A stretch of 64,000 bases of DNA, taken from Amycolatopsis sp. CA-126428 (GTDB taxonomy: Bacteria; Actinomycetota; Actinomycetes; Mycobacteriales; Pseudonocardiaceae). The stretch's first letter is position 1; each line of letters begins with the position of its first letter. The stretch spans positions 30,479-94,478 of the forward strand of contig NZ_PPHF01000032.1 of assembly GCF_002904335.1 (NCBI RefSeq), in the 5' to 3' direction. Below, piece by piece: positions 55,363 to 63,950 of the stretch. The notes beneath the pieces were generated by a model. The model did no database searches, was not told where the DNA came from, and worked only from the letters and a program-made list of their open reading frames with translations. The translations under genes and the position numbers were made by a program.

Positions 55363-56316
55363 GTGACACCCAGGATCCCGCGGCCACCGGCCGATTCGTT
55401 CGCCGACCTGATCGGCGGCACCCCGCTCGTGCGGCTCGACTTCGGCCCGGAGGCGGTGGCGACCACCTACGCCAAGCTCGAGTCGGTCAACCCACTCGCC
55501 AGCGTCAAGGACCGCACGGCCCTGTCCATGCTCGAAGGCGCCGAACGGCGCGGCGAGCTGCGCCGCGGGACCAGCACGGTCGTGGAAGCGTCCTCCGGCA
55601 ACACCGGGATCGCGCTGGCCGCCCTGTGCGCGGTGCGGGGCTACGCGTGCGTGATCGTGCTGCCGGACGACGTGACCGCCGAACGGATCCACGTGCTGCG
55701 TTCGTTCGGGGCGGAGGTCGTGCTCTCCCCGTACCGGGACGGGTATGCGGCCGCCGTCGCACTGGCGGAGAAGATCCACCGCGACCGACCCGATTCCTGG
55801 TACGTCTGCCAGCACGAGAACGCGGACAACGTCCGGGCGCACTACACGACCACGGGGCCGGAGATCTGGGCCGACCTGGACGGGAAGATCGACCTCCTCG
55901 TGTGCGGCTACGGCACGGGCGGCACGCTCACCGGCTGCGCGCACTACCTCAAGGAACAGAACCCCGGCATCCGGGTGGTGGCGGTCGAACCCGACGGGTC
56001 CCCGTTGCTGAGCAAGGGCGTCGGCGGCCTCCACGGCATCCCGGGTCTCAACGGCGGCTTCCTGACCTCGACGACCGACGTCGACTGCATCGACGAGGTG
56101 CTGACCGTCTCCGATGACGACGCCCGATCCGCGGCCCGGCTCCTCGCCCGCACCGCGGGCCTGCTGGTCGGCATCTCCTCCGGCGCGGCCGCACACGCCT
56201 GCCGGATTCTCGCCACCCGTCCCGCGCACGCCGGCAAGACCATGGTGACCGTGTTCCCGGACACCGGAGAGCGCTATCTCTCCGCGCTGGCCCCGGAAGG
56301 GCCGGCGCCCGGCTGA
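55363..56316 (+). CDS. Cysteine-synthase-like PLP enzyme
   Basis: A 317-residue fold-type II PLP enzyme of the cysteine synthase/beta-substituted-alanine synthase family. Lys49 in NPLASVKDRTA should bind PLP, SSGNTGIALA grips the carboxylate, and GTGGTLTG binds the phosphate. With the adjacent acetyltransferase it probably replaces the acetoxy group of O-acetylserine by a nucleophile other than sulfide, giving a beta-substituted alanine. It is the last gene of the operon; starts at GTG 55363. Confidence 0.9.
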   Translation: MTPRIPRPPADSFADLIGGTPLVRLDFGPEAVATTYAKLESVNPLASVKDRTALSMLEGAERRGELRRGTSTVVEASSGNTGIALAALCAVRGYACVIVLPDDVTAERIHVLRSFGAEVVLSPYRDGYAAAVALAEKIHRDRPDSWYVCQHENADNVRAHYTTTGPEIWADLDGKIDLLVCGYGTGGTLTGCAHYLKEQNPGIRVVAVEPDGSPLLSKGVGGLHGIPGLNGGFLTSTTDVDCIDEVLTVSDDDARSAARLLARTAGLLVGISSGAAAHACRILATRPAHAGKTMVTVFPDTGERYLSALAPEGPAPG

Positions 56317-56349
56317 GACCGTCCACTTTCCACCGGGAAGTTGCCGCCC

Positions 56350-56380
56350 TTGCGGGTAACCACACCCCGGCTCCTAGGTT
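56350..56380 (+). promoter_or_regulatory. Promoter/operator of the HxlR gene
   Basis: TTGCGG (56350-56355), 19-base spacer GTAACCACACCCCGGCTCC, TAGGTT (56375-56380), 31 bases before the HxlR ATG. The spacer matches that of the amino-acid cluster promoter at 48885 in 17 of 19 positions, the HxlR protein being the likely shared regulator. Confidence 0.7.
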
Positions 56381-56411
56381 GAGGGGCACCGCGAGGGGTG
56401 AGGAGAAACCG

Positions 56412-56774
56412 ATGACGAGTGTTCGCGAGACAGGACGGCATACCCGGCACGACGTCTACGAAGCCCAGTGCCCGTGCCGGGCCATGCTCGATCTCTTGGC
56501 CAGCAAGTGGTCCGCGTTGGCCATCGGCGCACTCGAAGACGGCCCCCTGCGCTTCGGCGAGCTTCTCCGGCGGCTGGAAGGCGTCAGCCCCAAAGTCCTC
56601 ACGCGAACGCTGCGACGGCTGGAGGAATGCGGGATCTTGCGGCGGGTCGTCTACCCGTCGGTCCCCCTGCACGTGGAGTACTCGCTGACCGAACTCGGAG
56701 AAAGCGCCGCCGTCCCGCTCGCGGCGGTGCGGAGCTGGGTCGAGCGGAACATCGACCGGAGTCCGCTGGCCTAG
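56412..56774 (+). CDS. HxlR-family regulator
   Basis: A 120-residue HxlR winged-helix protein (CPCRAMLDLLASKWSALAIG, then FGELLRRLEGVSPKVLTRTL and EYSLTELG). Two N-terminal cysteines (CPC) sit where redox- or aldehyde-sensing Cys occurs in YodB/HxlR proteins. AGGAG precedes the ATG. Its promoter matches that of the eight-gene cluster, so it probably controls both. It overlaps, tail to tail by four bases, a second HxlR gene. Confidence 0.92.
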   Translation: MTSVRETGRHTRHDVYEAQCPCRAMLDLLASKWSALAIGALEDGPLRFGELLRRLEGVSPKVLTRTLRRLEECGILRRVVYPSVPLHVEYSLTELGESAAVPLAAVRSWVERNIDRSPLA

Positions 56775-57151
56775 CTCGGGCCCCTCGACAACGAGACACG
56801 GGCCGCCTCATCGATGTTCCGGTGGACCCAGCTTCTCATGTGCCGGAGCAATCCGGCCGTTCCCCCGCCGAGTTCGGTCAGCGAGTACTCGACCCGGAGC
56901 GGCACGTCCGGGTAGACCACCCGGTCCACGAGCCCGAGGTGCTCGAGCCGGCGCAACGTCCGGGTCAGCACCTTCGCACTCACGCCCCGCAGTTCACGCT
57001 GGAGCTTCCCGAAGCGGGTGGGCCCCTCGTCGAGGATCCCCACCACCCGCGCGGACCACTTGTTGGCGAACAGATCCGCGAAGATGCGGCGATAATGCTC
57101 GCACTCCACCTTCGCGACCGCGAATTCAGCAGCTTTACCGGTGTTGCTCAT
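56771..57151 (-). CDS. HxlR-family regulator, convergent paralogue
   Basis: A 126-residue HxlR protein (VECEHYRRIFADLFANKWSA, FGKLQRELRGVSAKVLTRTL). It shares the recognition region SAKVLTRTLRRLE with the neighbouring HxlR but has a single N-terminal Cys. It is divergent from the histidine kinase gene (168 bases). The shared GGTAACC core seen at 57265 in that region could be a third site of this regulator pair. Confidence 0.9.
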   Translation of the reverse strand: MSNTGKAAEFAVAKVECEHYRRIFADLFANKWSARVVGILDEGPTRFGKLQRELRGVSAKVLTRTLRRLEHLGLVDRVVYPDVPLRVEYSLTELGGGTAGLLRHMRSWVHRNIDEAARVSLSRGPS

Positions 57152-57319
57152 CGATTCTCCCCCGAACACGTCAGTGCTGATCAGATCCCCGTCATTTCCG
57201 ACACTAAGAAAAATCCGGCGATCAGGCGTCAGCCGGAATGGGTATTCGGACCTACCCCGCTGGTGGTAACCCGGCCGCCGCACCGGAGGCGAAGCCGCCC
57301 GTTCGACTACCGTGGCACC

Positions 57320-58423
57320 GTGCGTGCCCTTTTTTCCGCGCCCCGGCTGGACGTTCTCGTCACGGCCGCCCTCGTGGCACTGACCGTCGCCAACGTGGTG
57401 GCCCGCCCTGACGCAAGCTGGATGATCTACGTCGCCGGGATCCTGACGGTCGCTCCCCTCACCCTGCGGCAGGTCGCTCCCGTCGTCGTCATGACGGTGA
57501 TCGCTTGTGCGGTGACCGGGTACTCCATGCTGGAATCGGCGGAACTGCCCAACGCGGGCTTGGGCCTGTTGATCGCGATGTTCACCGTGGGCACGATGCG
57601 CTCCACCGCCGTCGCCGGGCTGATGTGGGTGCTTTCGGTGGCCTGCTTCGTCCCCACCTTCCTGAACCCGCGCAGCGACTTCACGCCGGCCAAGCTGCTC
57701 GAAACCGCGCTGATCCTGTTCGGGGCCTGGGCACTCGGCGAAAGCACCAAGCGCTGGGCGCGGCGGGTGCAGCTCGAGGCCGAGAGGGGCCGCCGCGCGG
57801 CGGCCGACGAACGCGTCCGGATCGCCCGGGAACTCCACGACGTCGTCGCGCACCACATGTCCGTCATCTCCCTTCAGGCCGGGTTGGCGTCCTACGTGTT
57901 CGACAGCGACCCGCAGACCGCCCGCGCCGCGGTCGCCACCATCGACGGAACCAGCCGGGAAGCGCTGCGGGAAATGCGGCGGCTCCTGGACGTCCTCCGG
58001 CTGGACGACGACGGGGAAATCGACCTGTCGCCGCAACCCGGGATCGAAGAGGTGCCGGGTCTGGTCGAGCGGGTCCGGGCCGCCGGCTTGACCGTCGAAC
58101 TGGAAATGACGGGCCGGCCGAGGCCCGTGTCGCCCGGCGTCGCCATCTCCGCCTACCGGATCGCCCAGGAATCGCTGACCAACGTCCTGAAGCACGCCGG
58201 TGCCGCGACGGCGCGGGTGGAGATCACCTACCTCAGCCGATGCCTCGAAGTCAGGATCACCGACGACGGAGCCGGCGCCCGGACCGCGGGTGGGCCTTCG
58301 TCCTACGGCATCCACGGGATGCGCGAGCGCACGGACCTCTACGGGGGAACGTTCGAGGCCGGTCCGCTCCCCGACGGCGGCTTCGCGGTCGTGGCCCGCC
58401 TGCCGATCGAGGAGGCGGCATGA
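57320..58423 (+). CDS. Two-component sensor histidine kinase (HisKA_3)
   Basis: A ~367-residue NarL-type kinase. The first ~145 residues contain four to five membrane helices (DVLVTAALVALTVANVV etc.); a dimerisation domain follows with the phospho-acceptor His173 in RELHDVVAHHMS; the C-terminal HATPase has SLTNVLKHAGA and DDGAGA, GIHGMRER. GTG 57320 is inferred from the domain boundary. It is coupled to its response regulator by ATGA. Confidence 0.92.
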   Translation: MRALFSAPRLDVLVTAALVALTVANVVARPDASWMIYVAGILTVAPLTLRQVAPVVVMTVIACAVTGYSMLESAELPNAGLGLLIAMFTVGTMRSTAVAGLMWVLSVACFVPTFLNPRSDFTPAKLLETALILFGAWALGESTKRWARRVQLEAERGRRAAADERVRIARELHDVVAHHMSVISLQAGLASYVFDSDPQTARAAVATIDGTSREALREMRRLLDVLRLDDDGEIDLSPQPGIEEVPGLVERVRAAGLTVELEMTGRPRPVSPGVAISAYRIAQESLTNVLKHAGAATARVEITYLSRCLEVRITDDGAGARTAGGPSSYGIHGMRERTDLYGGTFEAGPLPDGGFAVVARLPIEEAA

Positions 58424-59091
58424 CGATCCGGGTCATGATCGCCGACGACCAGCCGCTGGTTCGCGCCGGACTGGCCGGGCTGCTGCGGGCCGCCCCGGGA
58501 ATCGACGTGGTGGCCGAGGCGGCGAACGGCGTCGAGGCGGTCGCCTCGGCCACGGCCACCCGGCCGGACGTGGTGCTCATGGACGTGCGCATGCCGGAAC
58601 TCGACGGGATCTCCGCGACGCGGCGGATCTTGGGCCAGGACCCCGGGTGGCACCCCCGCATCATCATCCTGACCACCTTCGACATCTCGGAGTACGTGTA
58701 CACCTCCCTCCGCGAGGGCGCGGCCGGCTTCCTGCTCAAGGACACCCCGGCCGACCGGATCATCGCCGCGATCCACGCCGTCGCGGCCGGCGACGTGCTG
58801 CTGTCGCCGCGGATCACCCGGCGGCTGATCGAAAGCTTCGCGCGTCACCACCGGACGCCGGCTTCCGGGCGTGCCGGCCTGGACGCCCTGACCGGCCGGG
58901 AAACGGAGGTGCTGCACCTCGTCGGGCACGGGCTGAGCAACACCGAGATCGCGCAACGGCTCACCCTCAGCGCGGAGACCGTGAAGACCCACGTCAAGAG
59001 GATCTTGGGCAAGCTGGAGCTGAACAGCCGCGCACAGGCCGTGGTGGCCGCGTACGAATCCGGGCTGGTCGTACCGTCCTCGGCGGAGTGA
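58420..59091 (+). CDS. NarL/LuxR-type response regulator
   Basis: A 223-residue response regulator. The receiver domain carries the phospho-acceptor Asp55 in VVLMDVRMPELDG and a Lys in FLLKDTPA; the C-terminal LuxR helix-turn-helix is LTGRETEVLHLVGHG and NTEIAQRLTLSAETVKTHV. It overlaps the kinase gene by four bases. A perfect 16-base palindrome follows ten bases after its stop. Confidence 0.95.
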   Translation: MTIRVMIADDQPLVRAGLAGLLRAAPGIDVVAEAANGVEAVASATATRPDVVLMDVRMPELDGISATRRILGQDPGWHPRIIILTTFDISEYVYTSLREGAAGFLLKDTPADRIIAAIHAVAAGDVLLSPRITRRLIESFARHHRTPASGRAGLDALTGRETEVLHLVGHGLSNTEIAQRLTLSAETVKTHVKRILGKLELNSRAQAVVAAYESGLVVPSSAE

Positions 59092-59101
59092 ACATCCTGG
59101 T

Positions 59102-59117
59102 CATGCTGCGCAGCATG
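59102..59117. terminator. 16-bp perfect palindrome after the response regulator
   Basis: CATGCTGCGCAGCATG is self-complementary over its full length and lies ten bases after the stop. A second small stem (CGCCG-CGA-CGGCG) follows at once. It may terminate the two-component operon, or be a dyad operator; a loopless palindrome is a weak RNA hairpin. Confidence 0.45.
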
Positions 59118-59345
59118 CCGCCGCGACGGCGCAGAACCAATTCCCTCGCGGGTAAAGGCCAGGGATGCGGCTCAGCCGAGGGTGATCCTTCGGTCCACCG
59201 GAACGCGGCGACAGCCGCCCGGCGATCCTCGGCCGCACCGGAGATCCGGACGACCGCGGCTGTTTCGGGCGAGACGCCCACCAGGCTTGATGCGCGTGGC
59301 TGACCGGACCTACTCTTCAGCGTCGATGCCTGCCGAGGAGGACCC

Positions 59346-60773
59346 ATGCGAGGCGCCAACCGAAGCCGTGGCCACTTGCTGGTCGTCTCCTGCGCCCTGT
59401 CCGCCGGCCTGCTGGCCGCGACGAGCCCGGCGGCCGCCGCGGCACCGGGCCCGGCGCCGCGGTACTCCCCCGGTGCGCCAGGCGCCGGGGATCCGTACTT
59501 CCCCGACATGGGCAACGGCGGCTACGACGTCGGCCACTACGACATCCGGCTGGCGTTCGACCCCGGCACCGGAGCGATCGACGCGACCACGACGATCCTC
59601 GCCACGGCCACCCAGGACCTCTCCCGCTTCGATCTGGACTTCCAGGGACCGCTGACGATCAGCAGGCTCTCGGTGAACGGCCGGAACGCCGCCTTCACCC
59701 GCAGCGGCGCCCAGGAGCTGGTGATCACCCCGCCGTACGGTCTGCGGAAGGGCAGCCCGTTCGTCGTGTCGGTGACCTACGCCGGCGTCCCGCAGAAGAT
59801 CGACGACCCCGCGCTGGGCCTCTCCGGCTGGGTCGCCACCAAGGACGGCGCGGTCGCGCTCAACCAGCCGATCGGCGCGGCGACCTACTACCCGGTGAAC
59901 GACACCACGAACGACAAGGCGACCTACACCCAGACCATCACCGTGCCGACCGGGCTCACCGTGCTGGCCAACGGCGAACCCGGGCCCACCACCACCCGCG
60001 ATCACCGGACCACCTTCCGCTGGTCGATGAACCGGCCGATGGCCAGCGAGCTGAGCATGCTCGCGATCGGCGACTACGACGTCACCCGCGGCGTGACGGC
60101 CGGCGGCCTGCCGAACATCACCGCGATCGGCAAGTCGGTCGACACGAAACCCGGGCAGGGCAAGCTGTTCAACCAGACCACGGCGCAGATCATCCAGTGG
60201 GAGTCCTCGGTGTACGGGCCGTACCCGTTCGACTCGACCGGCGGCATCATCGCCGACGTCGGCGTCGACTACGCCCTCGAGACCCAGAGCCGCCCGGTCT
60301 ACGACCAGAGCACCAGCGACGTCGACGGCGACCTGCTCGCCCACGAACTCGGCCACCAGTGGTTCGGCGACAGCCTCACTCCGGTGCACTGGTCGGACAT
60401 CTGGCTCAACGAAGGCTTCGCGACCTACTCGGAGTGGCTCTACCAGGAGAAGTTCAACGGCGTCCCGGTGCAGCAGACCTTCGCGAAGGCCTACGCCGAC
60501 GAGAAGGACTGGACCGGCGAAGTAGCCGACCCCGGACGGGACAACATCTTCAACGACCTGGTCTACAACCGCGGCGCGATGACCCTGCAGGCCTTGCGCA
60601 CGAAGATCGGCGACCGCGCGTTCTTCGACGTGCTCACCCAGTGGCCGACGGCGCACCGGTACGAAAACGTCTCGACGCGGCAGTTCATCGAGTTCGTCGA
60701 GCGGCTGACGCATCGCGACCTCGGGTCGTTCTTCCGGACCTGGCTCTACCAGCCGGGCAAGCCGGCCCTCTGA
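59346..60773 (+). CDS. Secreted M1-family metallopeptidase
   Basis: A 475-residue exported zinc aminopeptidase-like protein. A signal peptide ends near ATSPAAAAAP; the N-terminal beta domain is followed by the catalytic domain with HELGH (His333, Glu334, His337) and the third ligand Glu356 in WLNEGFATY. The exopeptidase GAMEN-type loop is not obvious and the C-terminal helical domain of full M1 enzymes is lacking, so substrate choice is uncertain. AGGAGGACCC precedes the ATG. It stands alone. Confidence 0.92.
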   Translation: MRGANRSRGHLLVVSCALSAGLLAATSPAAAAAPGPAPRYSPGAPGAGDPYFPDMGNGGYDVGHYDIRLAFDPGTGAIDATTTILATATQDLSRFDLDFQGPLTISRLSVNGRNAAFTRSGAQELVITPPYGLRKGSPFVVSVTYAGVPQKIDDPALGLSGWVATKDGAVALNQPIGAATYYPVNDTTNDKATYTQTITVPTGLTVLANGEPGPTTTRDHRTTFRWSMNRPMASELSMLAIGDYDVTRGVTAGGLPNITAIGKSVDTKPGQGKLFNQTTAQIIQWESSVYGPYPFDSTGGIIADVGVDYALETQSRPVYDQSTSDVDGDLLAHELGHQWFGDSLTPVHWSDIWLNEGFATYSEWLYQEKFNGVPVQQTFAKAYADEKDWTGEVADPGRDNIFNDLVYNRGAMTLQALRTKIGDRAFFDVLTQWPTAHRYENVSTRQFIEFVERLTHRDLGSFFRTWLYQPGKPAL

Positions 60774-60784
60774 CCGCGGCAGCT

Positions 60785-60822
60785 CGCGATCGTCGAACAC
60801 GGCCAGCGTTACGACGATCGCG
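60785..60822. terminator. Bidirectional hairpin between convergent genes
   Basis: CGCGATCGTCG (60785-60795) and CGACGATCGCG (60812-60822) are perfect 11-base arms around 16 bases, filling the 56-base gap between the convergent M1 peptidase and lipoprotein genes. Confidence 0.6.
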
Positions 60823-60829
60823 GCGTTCG

Positions 60830-61720
60830 TCAGATCCTCGGGGCCACGGTCATCGCTCGTACCGCCGCCCTGGCCAGCGAGTTGGTTTGTTCCGTCCAAG
60901 ACAGGCGCTTCGCGTGCTCCGCCAGCACGCCGAGCTTCAACTCGGGTGTCCAGGATTCCGATTCTTTCACGGCCACGCCGCACTTCTCCAGTTTTCCGGC
61001 CAGACCGAGGCTCTTGCGCAAGGACTGGGTCGGCTCCTCCTGAAGGTGCCCGGCGGGGTCATCCAAGAGCAAGTCGGCCGCCTCGTAGCCTGCTCGACCG
61101 CAGGTGATCAGGACTTTCCTCGTCGGCGAACCTTTCGCGCCGAGGTTCGCGAGCGCGTCGACGACCTTTCCTTGACGGCTTTCGCCGGCCGAGTCCTTGA
61201 ACAACGTCAGCGTCTGCCAACCGAGTGTCGAGGATTTGTCGAGACGTAGATGCAGTTGTGCGGGTGTCGCCTCGACGACGGCGTGCTGACCAGGTTCCAC
61301 GGCCAGCCCGGCGGCTCCGCCGCGGATTTCCCTGAACAAGCTGACGTCCGTGGGTACGCTGAGCGTCGCGGATGGTGGCTCGAGCCCCGCGGGCCGGTCG
61401 ACGATCCAGACGGTCGACGAATTGTTCACGACGTCCACCACGCGGAGGCCGCGGTCTGCGCACACCGCAAGGCCGGTCTGCGCCAGTGCCTCGGCGAAGT
61501 TCTCGGCCACCAGCGTGAGAGTGTTCGGAAAGAGGCCGGCGCAGGCGCCGGCCGACGTAGGCGGCACCGGGCGCGACACCTCGCCCGGCGTCGTTGGGTC
61601 CGCGGTGATCGACGTTGGCGTTGACGGAGGTCGCGGCGGATCCGGGTTACAGCCGATGGCCAGGACCGCAGGCATCAGCAGGAGCACTACGACTCGTCGC
61701 CGTGAATTCCTCGATCGCAT
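60830..61720 (-). CDS. Lipoprotein of unknown function
   Basis: A 296-residue protein with a lipobox (VLAIGC, acylated Cys24), a Pro/Thr-rich linker to about residue 55 and a mature domain without recognised family features (it contains four further cysteines, in SAGACAG, AVCADRG, ITCGRAG, KCGVAV, possibly two disulfides). It is anchored on the outer face of the membrane. Divergent from the next membrane protein. Confidence 0.75.
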   Translation of the reverse strand: MRSRNSRRRVVVLLLMPAVLAIGCNPDPPRPPSTPTSITADPTTPGEVSRPVPPTSAGACAGLFPNTLTLVAENFAEALAQTGLAVCADRGLRVVDVVNNSSTVWIVDRPAGLEPPSATLSVPTDVSLFREIRGGAAGLAVEPGQHAVVEATPAQLHLRLDKSSTLGWQTLTLFKDSAGESRQGKVVDALANLGAKGSPTRKVLITCGRAGYEAADLLLDDPAGHLQEEPTQSLRKSLGLAGKLEKCGVAVKESESWTPELKLGVLAEHAKRLSWTEQTNSLARAAVRAMTVAPRI

Positions 61721-61937
61721 GGTTCCTCCATCCGTCCCCGAGATCGGAAAGTCGCCATTTTCGCCGCGCCCGTTACGATCGCCTCACCCGATGCCGATCA
61801 CTCATGCGCATCGCGAACGGTTTTCGCGACGTGGCCGAAAAGTGTGATTTCCCGAGCCTGCGCTACGCCGTACGGGTGGTAAACCAGGAGCACCGTCACG
61901 GTCGGGACCCGAAATCCGACTTGAAGGTAGCGACATT

Positions 61938-62960
61938 ATGCAGGGAATTGCCATGGCCAAGGGAAACAATGACCACGCCGGCCGCCGCACGAGCCCGCCG
62001 GCCACTTCACGTCCGGGTTTTCTTCGTCGTGGGTGGAAAGCCATCACCGCGACAGTCGTCAGCCTCGGAGCCGTTGCTGCTGCCCTGACGGCGATCCTGT
62101 CGGTCCGGCTGCCCCACGACCCCGAGGACAGTGCCAAGTTCACGGACATCCGGGTTATCTCACAGGTCCCCCTCGGCGAGTACCGGCAGCGGCTGCTGAC
62201 GGTCGCCCCCAAGGCCTTCGGAGTCACCTCGCCTGGACCCGGCACAGCCAAGTCCGGCACCGAGCCGACCGTCACGACCGCACTCTCGACAACGTCACCC
62301 CCTTGCGCGGCGGCTACCGTTCCACCCGGCTGTCGGGCTAACCCACGCCCCACCGCTCCGACGACATCCGCGACCGTGCCGATCTCATCGAGCCAGGGCA
62401 CGACGCACGCACCCGGAGGCTTCCAGCTGCCGGTCGGGGTGGATCAGGACGGTCTCCATTCGAGGGCCGGCGAAGTTTTCAGGCGCGCACAGAACGATCC
62501 GAAAATCAATTTGCGCTGCGCCGAAGACGGCAGCAACGCGGAAAGCTGCCGTCCCGTGATCACCATGCTCAACGCCACGTCGGTCAGCCCCGACGGCCAA
62601 CCCGTCACTCCGGACGTCGCCGTCGAACATGTGCTCAAGATTCTCAAGGACGCCCGCACCACCGGCCACAGAGAACCAGTGGGCGCCATCGTCAGCGTGG
62701 ATGTCGAACTGGGCGGACTCCGTGGCCGGACATTACTGCTGACCTGGTCGATGTGGCAGAACGCAGGCAAGACCCGCCTCCATGGCGACTGGCTGAACAG
62801 CAACCTCGCCTACCGTTTGCAACCGACGACCGACCGCGACACCACGACCGTGGATCTCTGGGTCCCGCTGCCGAAGACAGCCGGAAATTACCTCGTCCGC
62901 ATCGACCTCAGCCTTGACGGATCACGCCTCATCGGCGGCGACAGCCCACCGTTCGAGTGA
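61938..62960 (+). CDS. Membrane-anchored protein of unknown function
   Basis: A ~340-residue protein with a single membrane helix at about 34-56 (AITATVVSLGAVAAALTAIL) after a short positive cytoplasmic tail, a Pro/Thr/Ser linker (about 100-160) and an extracytoplasmic domain of ~180 residues. No family recognised. ATG 61938 (GAAGGTAG upstream) or 61953 (AGGGA upstream) may be used. It is the divergent neighbour of a lipoprotein, so both may act at the cell surface. Confidence 0.65.
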   Translation: MQGIAMAKGNNDHAGRRTSPPATSRPGFLRRGWKAITATVVSLGAVAAALTAILSVRLPHDPEDSAKFTDIRVISQVPLGEYRQRLLTVAPKAFGVTSPGPGTAKSGTEPTVTTALSTTSPPCAAATVPPGCRANPRPTAPTTSATVPISSSQGTTHAPGGFQLPVGVDQDGLHSRAGEVFRRAQNDPKINLRCAEDGSNAESCRPVITMLNATSVSPDGQPVTPDVAVEHVLKILKDARTTGHREPVGAIVSVDVELGGLRGRTLLLTWSMWQNAGKTRLHGDWLNSNLAYRLQPTTDRDTTTVDLWVPLPKTAGNYLVRIDLSLDGSRLIGGDSPPFE

Positions 62961-63090
62961 GCAGCGAAAACCGGCAGTACCACCCGCTCAACATCGGGGC
63001 GGACGGGACAGCGATCCTTGCCGGCCGGCCGTCGAGCCCGGCGGACATCGAGGACGTAGACCGACGGCTGAACATCTCCTCGACTGTCCG

Positions 63091-63950
63091 TTATGGACGG
63101 TGCTGGACCACCTGGTCGCGGAACGCCCCCACCGCGCACTCGGCCGCGCTGCCCGCATTCCCCGGAGCCACGACGACGCTGCCGGCGATCGTGAGCGCCG
63201 GCTCGAGCGGGATCGACCGGACGCGGGTCGAGCGAATCTCGGCGACCTGGTCGGCGGGCAGCACCGTCCAGCTCCGCGGCTCCGAGCCGACTTCGACGAT
63301 CGTGTCCTGGAGCGTGCCCGTCGGGCGGCCCGCTCTCGGGGACAGGCCCGCGTCGCTCAGTGCCGAGATGACGGCGTCGTGCAGCGGCGGGTCGTGCTTG
63401 CGGGCGGGGACGCGGAGTGTGTCGCCGGCCAACTCAGCGAGGCCGACGCCCGCGCGGTCGGCGGCCGGGTGGTGGCGGGACACCACCGCGTACAAGCGTT
63501 CGTTCCATGCCGGCAGCACCGTGAGCCCGGGCACGGCTCGCACGCCGCGAGTCAGGGCCAGGTCGAGTTCACCCTGCCGGAGCGCGTTGAGCCGGGCTTC
63601 GACCGGGAGGTCGACCAGCACCACGTCGAACTCCGGCGCCCGCGCGCGGAGTGCGTCGATACCGCGTTCGAGGCGGGCGGTCATGCCCGCGGCGGTGCCG
63701 ATGCGCACCGTCGTCATGACCTGCTGGGCCGCGATCTGCACCTGGCCGGCCGCGGCGAGCGTGCTGCGCGCCGCGTCGAGCACCCGCCGCCCGGCCGCGG
63801 TGAGCCGGACCCGCCGGGGTGACCGGTCGAGCAGCCTCACGCCGAGCTCCCGCTCCAGCCGCGCGATCTGCTGGCTGACGGCGGGCTGGGCGATGTGCAG
63901 CCGCTCGGCGGCCCGGCCGAAGTGCAGTTCGTCGGCGACAACTACGACTT
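63091..63950 (-). pseudogene. LysR-family regulator, 5' end lost
   Basis: The minus strand encodes nearly all of a LysR protein: DNA-binding region ELHFGRAAERLHIAQPAVSQ then QIARLERELGV and LLDRSPRRVRLTAAGR, and the LysR substrate domain to a stop at 63091. Upstream of VVVADELHF the normal M-x-L-R-x-L-R-x-F start is absent: the frame reads LKRTRK and then meets a TGA. The first ~15 residues seem to have been replaced, by insertion or rearrangement, close to base 63950. A GTG at 63840 cannot give a full DNA-binding domain. Confidence 0.6.
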
